A stretch of DNA of 34,985 nt from Nitrospira lenta (lineage in GTDB: Bacteria > Nitrospirota > Nitrospiria > Nitrospirales > Nitrospiraceae), in the NCBI GenBank assembly GCA_945905765.1, contig CAMDPZ010000024.1:1-34985 (forward strand), written 5' to 3'. Positions 29,763 to 34,985 of the stretch are shown piece after piece. Each line of letters begins with the position of its first letter. Within the stretch, counting starts at the first letter, position 1. The position numbers and the translations under genes are program-made. The notes under the pieces were generated by a model. It saw only the letters and a program-made list of their open reading frames with translations. It did not search any database and was not told the DNA's origin.

Positions 29763-30641
29763 TTATCTCGCTTTGCGAGTCCGGCTCGGTGGTTCGAGCA
29801 CCAGGCTCATCGTCGCGGCGGGAGCCGAATGGGTGAGGGCGCCGATGGAAATGCGGTCCGGGCCTGCTTCCGCCATCGCCCGCACATTGCTCAAGGTGAT
29901 GCCGCCTGAGACTTCCACGAGCGCATGGCCTTTGATCAGCTTGACGGCGCGACGCACCATGGCCGGGGTCATGTTATCCAGCAGGATGATATCGACTGGC
30001 TCTGTTAGGGCCTGTTTCACCTCCGCCAAGGATTCCACTTCCACAATCACCGTCATGCCGCGTGGCGCCTTGGCGTTGGCCTTGCGGCAGGCGGTTTTGA
30101 TGGGCGTGGCCGTGCGGCGCAGGAGGGCCAGGTGATTGTCCTTGATGAGGATGCCGTCGCTTAGAGAGGGGCGATGATTCGTGCCTCCGCCGAGGAGGAC
30201 GGCCCATTTTTGAAGGGCTCGCAAGCCGGGAGTCGTTTTTCTCGTATCCAGGATGCTGACCGGGTATCCGTGAATGGCATTGCAATATTGGCTCGTCAAG
30301 GTGGCGATGCCGGAGAGGTGTTGAAGGAAGTTCAGGGCGACCCGTTCCGCCGTGAGGATGGATCTGCCATCGCCTTCGATCTGAAGGAGACAGTCTCCAT
30401 CCTGCGCGAGATCCCCATCCTGGCGGTGGATGGAGAGGACGAGCGAGGGATCGATGGCGCGAAACACCTGCATGGCCGCGGCGAGTCCTGCGACCACCAG
30501 CGTCTGCTGGGCGACGATGCTGGCGCGTGCCGGAACCGGAGCAGGAAAGAGGACGGCGGTCGTGACGTCGCCATGCGGGAGGTCTTCTTGGAGCGCCAGC
30601 CTGACGGCGCGGCTGATGTCGGCAACCGGAGCCTTGATCAT
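29763..30641 (-). CDS. nadC: Quinolinate phosphoribosyltransferase
   Basis: A 292-residue enzyme of de novo NAD synthesis that converts quinolinate and PRPP to nicotinate mononucleotide, CO2 and PPi. Visible signatures are ALQEDLPHGDVTT, NFLQHLSGIAT, DTRKTTPGLR and the active-site LGGGTNHRPSLSDGILIKDN, with the beta-barrel end VSGGITLSNVRAMAEAG. Length is typical (about 290). It lies three bases after valS and three bases before birA. Linked with cinA elsewhere in the window through the pyridine nucleotide pathway, though not adjacent. Confidence 0.96.
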   Translation of the reverse strand: MIKAPVADISRAVRLALQEDLPHGDVTTAVLFPAPVPARASIVAQQTLVVAGLAAAMQVFRAIDPSLVLSIHRQDGDLAQDGDCLLQIEGDGRSILTAERVALNFLQHLSGIATLTSQYCNAIHGYPVSILDTRKTTPGLRALQKWAVLLGGGTNHRPSLSDGILIKDNHLALLRRTATPIKTACRKANAKAPRGMTVIVEVESLAEVKQALTEPVDIILLDNMTPAMVRRAVKLIKGHALVEVSGGITLSNVRAMAEAGPDRISIGALTHSAPAATMSLVLEPPSRTRKAR

Positions 30642-30644
30642 CGG

Positions 30645-33413
30645 TTAGGTTCCCAACATGGCGCGCAACTGTTGCTCGCTGCTGGCGAGCATGATTTGAT
30701 CGCGGCGCAAGCTTGCCAATCGATCCTGGTGATCGGTAATGACTTCCGGCGGGGCCTTGGCGGTAAATTCCTGATTGCGCAGTTTTCCTTCCAGCCGCTC
30801 CATTTCCTTGGTCTGCTCCGATTGTTGTTTGAGCAGGCGATCCAGCGCTTTGTTGAGATCCACGTCGCCCGCCACCAGGATGCCGACCGATAAACCTTCG
30901 ATGACCAACCGGAGGAGGTTGCCGCTCGGCCAGGTTGCCGTCGGGGTCAACTCGACCGTGCCCCGTCCGAGATGGGCGAGGTAGGGTTTGAGTTGGTCCA
31001 GGTGGGCTTGCCTCTGCGGTTCGTCGTGCGAGACATAGAACGTGATCGGTTGTCCCGGCGGATAGTTTAAGAGGACGCGGGAGGAGCGTGCCAGGCCGAT
31101 GGTCTGTTCCAGCAGCGTAAACCGCTGGTCCATTTCCGGCGCCATCCAGGCTGCTTCGTGGGTGGGGTAACGCTGCACCACGATGCTCTCGCCCTGGTGG
31201 GGGAGGGTTTGCCAGATTTCTTCCGTGAGAAAGGGCATGAAGGGATGCAGAAGCCGCATCGTGGTCTCCAACGTATCGACCAGGGTCTGTCTGGTGCCAG
31301 GCGCATCCAGGCTGGCAGGATTTTGGAGTGTGGGTTTGATCAATTCGAGGTACCAGTCGCAGTACTCGTGCCAGATGAACTGGTACAGAGCATTGGCGGC
31401 CCGGTCGAATCGATAGGCTTCCAGTTCCGCGGTGACGACCTGGATCGTGTGATTGAGGCGGCTCAAAATCCAACGGTCAGGGAAACTGCGTTCGGCTGGT
31501 GCATTCGCCGTGCGAGGTCCGTCCAGATTCATGAGGCTGAACCGGGTCGCGTTCCAGATCTTGTTGGCGAAGTTGCGATAGCCCTCGATCCGTTCCTCCG
31601 CGAGTTTGATGTCGCGGCCCGGTGAGGCCATTGAGGCGAGCGTGAAGCGGAGCGCGTCTGTGCCGAACTGCTCCATCACATGGAGCGGATCGATCACGTT
31701 GCCCTTCGACTTGCTCATCTTCTGTCCTTCGGCATCCCGCACGAGGGCATGGATATAGACGTCGCGGAAGGGCACTTCGCCCATGAACTTCAATCCCATC
31801 ATGATCATCCGGGCGACCCAGAAGAAAAGGATGTCGAGCCCGGTCACGAGGGTGGAGGTCGGGTAGTAGGTTTTGAGGTCAGCCGTCTGCTCCGGCCATC
31901 CCAGCGTCGAGAAGGGCCAGAGGGCGGAGGAGAACCAGGTGTCGAGGACGTCCGGGTCGCGGACGAAATCATGGCCTTGGCAAGTCGGGCAAGTCGTGGG
32001 AGCGGTTTTTCCGACGATCGGTGTAGCTCCTTGGAGGATCGTGAGTCGTGGCGCGGCCGTGGCTGAGTCAGTCGAGGTGGCCCCCTCAACGATCAAGTCC
32101 TTGTTGCAACTGCGGCAATACCAAGCAGGGATTTGATGGCCCCACCAGATCTGGCGTGAGATGCACCAGTCTTTGATCTCCCTCATCCAGCCGAGATAAT
32201 TGTTCGTCCAGCCTTCCGGAATGATCCGGATGCGTCCGTCCACCACTGCCTGGATGGCCGGCTCTGCCAGCGGCTTGATCTTCACGAACCATTGAGGCGA
32301 GAGGTAGGGCTCGACCACCGTCTTACAGCGGTAGCATTTGCCGATGGCCATTTTATGGTCGTCGACTTTCGTGAGGAGCTCGCGATCTTTCAGGAGCTGC
32401 TCGATTTTAGTCCGTGCCTTGAGGGCGGGAAGAGTGGCGATGGCTTCGATGACGGCTGGTTCGACTCCGGCTGCTGTGAGTCCCTCGCGATCGAGCAGAG
32501 CCTGGTGGTCGAAGATGGGCAGACGGGGCAAGCTATGCCGTTCGCCTGCTTCAAAGTCATTGAAGTCGTGCGCCGGGGTGATCTTCACGGCGCCTGTGCC
32601 GAACTCGCGGTCGACGAGGATCGCATCGCCCACGATTGGAATGGTGCGGTTGGTGAGGGGGAGGCGGACCCGCTGCCCGATCAATTTATTGTAGCGAGGA
32701 TCTTCCGGATGGACTGCCACGGCCATGTCGCCGAGCATCGTTTCCGGTCTGGTCGTGGCGACGGTGAGGCGAACGGTCGGATCCTGCTCCAGCGGATATT
32801 CAATCGAATAGAGCTTCCCCTTGATGTCTTCGTGCTCGACTTCGATGTCGGAGAGGGCCGTCAGGCAGCGGGGGCACCAGTTGATCAGCCGCTCACCCCG
32901 ATAGATCAGGCCTTCTTCATGTAATCGGACGAAGACTTCGAGGACCGCCTTCGAGAGGCCTTCGTCCATCGTGAAACGGAGCCGGTCCCAGTCGCAGGAT
33001 TCCCCCAGCCGTTTTTGCTGGCGGATGATGGTATCGCCGGAGGTGGCCTTCCATTGCCAGATCCGCTCGATGAACCGTTCTCGGCCTAAAGACTCCCGCG
33101 AGGCCCCTTCTGCGATGAGCTGCTTTTCGACGACGTTTTGCGTGGCTATGCCGGCATGGTCGGTGCCGGGCAGCCAGAGCACATTGCGGCCTTGCATCCG
33201 TCGCCAGCGCACCAGGATGTCCTGTATTGAGTGATTCAGCGCATGGCCGACGTGGAGCGAGCCTGTGACGTTAGGGGGCGGAATGACGATGCTGTAGGGC
33301 TGGCCCGGATGGGTCGGCGAGGCTTGAAAATAGCCTTGCTGGGTCCAAACCTCATACCAGCGCGCTTCAACGGCTTTGGGATCGTAGCTTTTATCGAGTT
33401 GGGGTGTGCTCAT
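30645..33413 (-). CDS. valS: Valyl-tRNA synthetase
   Basis: A 922-residue class I synthetase that charges tRNA-Val and edits threonine. The HIGH-equivalent is in PPPNVTGSLHVGHALN, the KMSKS in GQKMSKSKGNVIDP. The editing domain is present (TTRPETMLGDMAVAVHP), as is a zinc-like part with CYRC, CRSC and CPTC, and the C-terminal arginine/glutamate-rich coiled coil (about 855-920). Length is in the usual range (880-950). The ATG has no strong ribosome-binding site, but a promoter is found upstream. First gene of the eight-gene minus-strand run. Confidence 0.98.
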   Translation of the reverse strand: MSTPQLDKSYDPKAVEARWYEVWTQQGYFQASPTHPGQPYSIVIPPPNVTGSLHVGHALNHSIQDILVRWRRMQGRNVLWLPGTDHAGIATQNVVEKQLIAEGASRESLGRERFIERIWQWKATSGDTIIRQQKRLGESCDWDRLRFTMDEGLSKAVLEVFVRLHEEGLIYRGERLINWCPRCLTALSDIEVEHEDIKGKLYSIEYPLEQDPTVRLTVATTRPETMLGDMAVAVHPEDPRYNKLIGQRVRLPLTNRTIPIVGDAILVDREFGTGAVKITPAHDFNDFEAGERHSLPRLPIFDHQALLDREGLTAAGVEPAVIEAIATLPALKARTKIEQLLKDRELLTKVDDHKMAIGKCYRCKTVVEPYLSPQWFVKIKPLAEPAIQAVVDGRIRIIPEGWTNNYLGWMREIKDWCISRQIWWGHQIPAWYCRSCNKDLIVEGATSTDSATAAPRLTILQGATPIVGKTAPTTCPTCQGHDFVRDPDVLDTWFSSALWPFSTLGWPEQTADLKTYYPTSTLVTGLDILFFWVARMIMMGLKFMGEVPFRDVYIHALVRDAEGQKMSKSKGNVIDPLHVMEQFGTDALRFTLASMASPGRDIKLAEERIEGYRNFANKIWNATRFSLMNLDGPRTANAPAERSFPDRWILSRLNHTIQVVTAELEAYRFDRAANALYQFIWHEYCDWYLELIKPTLQNPASLDAPGTRQTLVDTLETTMRLLHPFMPFLTEEIWQTLPHQGESIVVQRYPTHEAAWMAPEMDQRFTLLEQTIGLARSSRVLLNYPPGQPITFYVSHDEPQRQAHLDQLKPYLAHLGRGTVELTPTATWPSGNLLRLVIEGLSVGILVAGDVDLNKALDRLLKQQSEQTKEMERLEGKLRNQEFTAKAPPEVITDHQDRLASLRRDQIMLASSEQQLRAMLGT

Positions 33414-33460
33414 TCAGGGGTGGTGTCCTCGAAACAGTGAATGTGTCTGTGAAAATTGCG

Positions 33461-33489
33461 ATCTTAACATGCGGTTGGCGGCCTCTCAA
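33461..33489 (-). promoter_or_regulatory. Promoter of the valS run
   Basis: On the minus strand, TTGAGA (33489-33484), a 17-base spacer and TAAGAT (33466-33461), with a start near 33454 and a leader of about 40 bases. It points away from the promoter at 33513-33541, so the two genes are divergently transcribed from a 190-base gap that holds no other gene. Confidence 0.55.
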
Positions 33490-33512
33490 GGAAAGATGGG
33501 GCCACAGATAGC

Positions 33513-33541
33513 TTGAGGGGTGGGGTGGCGTGTGCTATACA
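33513..33541 (+). promoter_or_regulatory. Promoter of the small basic protein gene
   Basis: TTGAGG (33513-33518), a 17-base spacer and TATACA (33536-33541) with the extended-10 TGC just before it. Start expected near 33548, 57 bases before the ATG. Confidence 0.6.
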
Positions 33542-33604
33542 GACTCGCACAGGGCGAGGGCGAAAGGTTCGCTCCGCTTCCACTTTTTACGATTTGGAGA
33601 GACT

Positions 33605-33718
33605 ATGGCCACAGGGCGTGAAAAAGACCGGAAGACCAGAAAGAAGCATTTGAAGAACATGGCGCGAGTGAAGGCGTTGGCGACAGCCAAACGGGGTAAG
33701 AAGACCAAGAAGGGGTAG
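33605..33718 (+). CDS. Small very basic protein, 37 residues
   Basis: Starts at ATG 33605 (GGAGAG upstream). 16 of 37 residues are Lys or Arg (MATGREKDRKTRKKHLKN start, KRGKKTKKG end), with no hydrophobic segment, so it should be highly positive and bind nucleic acid or ribosomes. I do not recognise a family; ribosome-associated basic peptide and nucleoid protein are options. Its own strong promoter and good ribosome site support it being real despite its size. A longer frame from 33530 lacks a ribosome site and includes the promoter. Confidence 0.6.
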   Translation: MATGREKDRKTRKKHLKNMARVKALATAKRGKKTKKG

Positions 33719-33737
33719 GACCCAGCAGGGCGAGGCC

Positions 33738-34868
33738 TTACGCGGCAGCGGTGAGGCGCGTGAGCTCTGCTTTGATCTGTGCTTCAGCCAAGCCAGGCAC
33801 CAGCCGCTGAACAGCCTCTTCGATCTGCTCGCGGGCTGCCGCGCGAACGAGCTCTTCGACCATTCCCGCTGTCTGTTTGGCGGCAGTTTGCTGGATCTCT
33901 TCCTTGACGAGTTCCTCGATCGATCCGAGTTGTTCTCGAACCATATCGGGCAGCGTGGCGCGAAGGGCGGCGGTCTGTTCAGCGACGAATTGCTCGAGGC
34001 GCGCCTGGATCAGGGGACCGGCGATGTCGGCCAGGCTGCGTTGGATGATGGGTTCGAGAAGGGCTATCTTCTGTTCCAGCGCCTTCGGTAACGCCTGGAG
34101 GAGCAGCGGTTCCAGCGCCGATGTCAGTCGTTCTTCCGAGAGGGAGGCGCTGGTTTGTGTGCGGACTTCCGTTTCCACGGCTTTGGCCACAAGAGCTGCC
34201 AGGTCTTTCCCCACCATCTGCGGGAGCAATTCGGTAATCTTTTTTTCCGTCCGTTCCGACATGGATTGGAGGAGCTGACTGAAGAGGCCCTTCATCATGT
34301 CTTCCGGTTCAATTGCCGAGGCTGCTGTGGAGGTGATGGTCACGGGGCTGTCTTTCGGTTGAGGGTGGGGTGCGAGCGCCCGGTCCTCTTTTGTTCCGGT
34401 TGGGCTGTCAGCGCGATCTGCGTCAGCCCCTGAGTCTGTCGCCTGTGAGACCGGCGGCCAGGAGCGGAGTGTCTTTTTCGCTCCGTTCGCTTTGGTGGTC
34501 TGCTGTTCTTTCAAATCCTTGATGACTTCGAGGAGGTGTTCAGGCTGAAAGGGTTTTGTGAGCGAGGCCTTGACCCCCAGCGAGCGTAAGTGGGCGTCGT
34601 CCACATGGTCCGAAGGGCTGATCAGAGAGACGATGTCGGTTTCCGTCAGGTGATCGAGTTTGCAAATTTCCTTACAGAACCCTGTGAAGGTCATCTGGTC
34701 CAAATGATAGTCTGCGATGATGAGATGGGGACTCATCGTGCGCGCCGCTTCCAGAGCGGTCGGGCCGTCCTGAAACCCCAAGATCTCGCATTCTTCCGAG
34801 GCCGAAAGCTGTTCGACCATGCGGCGGACGGCGGGGCTGCTGTCGATAATGAAGATGGTGGAAGACAC
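33738..34868 (-). CDS. Receiver domain with long amphipathic helical tail
   Basis: A 376-residue protein. The start is GTG 34868, with GGAG six bases upstream; a TTG at 34880 would add four residues but overlap that site. The receiver (about 4-120) has the phospho-acceptor Asp53 (LIIADYHLD) and Lys105 (SLTKPF), but the acidic pair is Asp9-Ser10, so one acid is missing. A Ser/Thr/Pro-rich linker (about 125-180) leads to a helical tail (about 180-376) made of loosely repeated units (LLPQMVGKDLAALVAKAV, ALPKALEQKIALLEPII, TLPDMVREQLGSIEELV, LVPGLAEAQIKAELTRL). This looks like a scaffold or polar-organising protein rather than a DNA-binding regulator. Has its own promoter. Confidence 0.75.
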   Translation of the reverse strand: MSSTIFIIDSSPAVRRMVEQLSASEECEILGFQDGPTALEAARTMSPHLIIADYHLDQMTFTGFCKEICKLDHLTETDIVSLISPSDHVDDAHLRSLGVKASLTKPFQPEHLLEVIKDLKEQQTTKANGAKKTLRSWPPVSQATDSGADADRADSPTGTKEDRALAPHPQPKDSPVTITSTAASAIEPEDMMKGLFSQLLQSMSERTEKKITELLPQMVGKDLAALVAKAVETEVRTQTSASLSEERLTSALEPLLLQALPKALEQKIALLEPIIQRSLADIAGPLIQARLEQFVAEQTAALRATLPDMVREQLGSIEELVKEEIQQTAAKQTAGMVEELVRAAAREQIEEAVQRLVPGLAEAQIKAELTRLTAAA

Positions 34869-34897
34869 AGGATTCTCCAATGATATTAGTGATATTG

Positions 34898-34926
34898 ACG
34901 CTAGCAGCGGGTATATTCTTTGTCAA
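34898..34926 (-). promoter_or_regulatory. Promoter of the receiver/helical-tail gene
   Basis: On the minus strand, a perfect TTGACA (34926-34921), a 17-base spacer and TAGCGT (34903-34898), with TGC extended -10. The start should be near 34891. The leader has a direct repeat of AATATCA(C/T)T (34880-34897), of unknown role. The last stretch to 34985 has no recognisable feature. Confidence 0.55.
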
Positions 34927-34985
34927 GAAAACGCAGGATCTATGCGGGTGGTTACTTCGGAATGCTGAGTGGACCGCTCATCGAG

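Noticed and set aside
29974-31473. 499-residue minus-strand frame within nadC and valS
   Set aside because: Out-of-frame shadow of valS and nadC, both of which are clear family members.
1-34985. CRISPR arrays, tRNA or rRNA genes, insertion sequences and prophage genes
   Set aside because: No regularly spaced direct repeats, cloverleaf, transposase or phage gene was seen on either strand.

Overview
The window looks like ordinary chromosome from a GC-rich Gram-negative-type bacterium, most likely Nitrospira or a close relative in the Nitrospirota. This rests on overall gene content and protein style (a chlorite-dismutase-family protein without signal peptide, a secreted YCF48 propeller, PilT, several unusual receiver-domain proteins) and on short imperfect terminal-inverted-repeat elements between genes. 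It is an inference, not a database result. I see no phage, IS, integron, CRISPR, rRNA or tRNA.

Layout. 1-3062 (+): the tail of an unknown gene, a receiver/ATPase signalling protein, a pentapeptide-repeat protein, a short-chain dehydrogenase with a good promoter, and a CheY-like receiver. 3225-6166 (-): a secreted OB-fold protein, a two-gene unit of unknown function (70 and 398 residues), a dispersed repeat, a terminator and a chlorite-dismutase/coproheme-decarboxylase-family protein. 6289-8933 (+): an exported unknown, cinA (start codon inside a long inverted repeat) and thpR. 8930-12043 (-): an unknown, pilT and a receiver/HD-GYP-like regulator. 12205-17956 (+): recA, recX, alaS, ruvX, mltG. 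18236-23410 (+): deoC, a deoB-like gene, ridA, then a translationally coupled pair of exported proteins (five TIG-like repeats; YCF48 propeller). 23487-33413 (-): a same-strand run valS-nadC-birA-coaX-grpE-dnaK-dnaJ-rsmE. The end has a tiny basic protein gene and a receiver with a long helical tail.

How they work together. recA/recX/ruvX form a recombination set beside alaS and mltG; deoC and the deoB-like gene would form a deoxyribose-phosphate salvage step if DeoB were active; valS-nadC-birA-coaX is a translation/cofactor cluster (NAD, biotinylation, CoA) leading into the DnaK chaperone team, with hrcA and CIRCE absent.

Most interesting. (1) The DeoB-like protein lacks the residues of one of the two metal sites. 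(2) The exported TIG protein has exactly six cysteines, all in three PDG(S/T)CC motifs, and is coupled to a propeller whose only mature cysteines form CNRTC. (3) A two-copy dispersed repeat family. (4) A 22-bp perfect inverted repeat covers the cinA start codon. (5) Two signalling proteins have degenerate receiver or HD-GYP sites. Everything is read by eye; domain limits and promoter calls are approximate.
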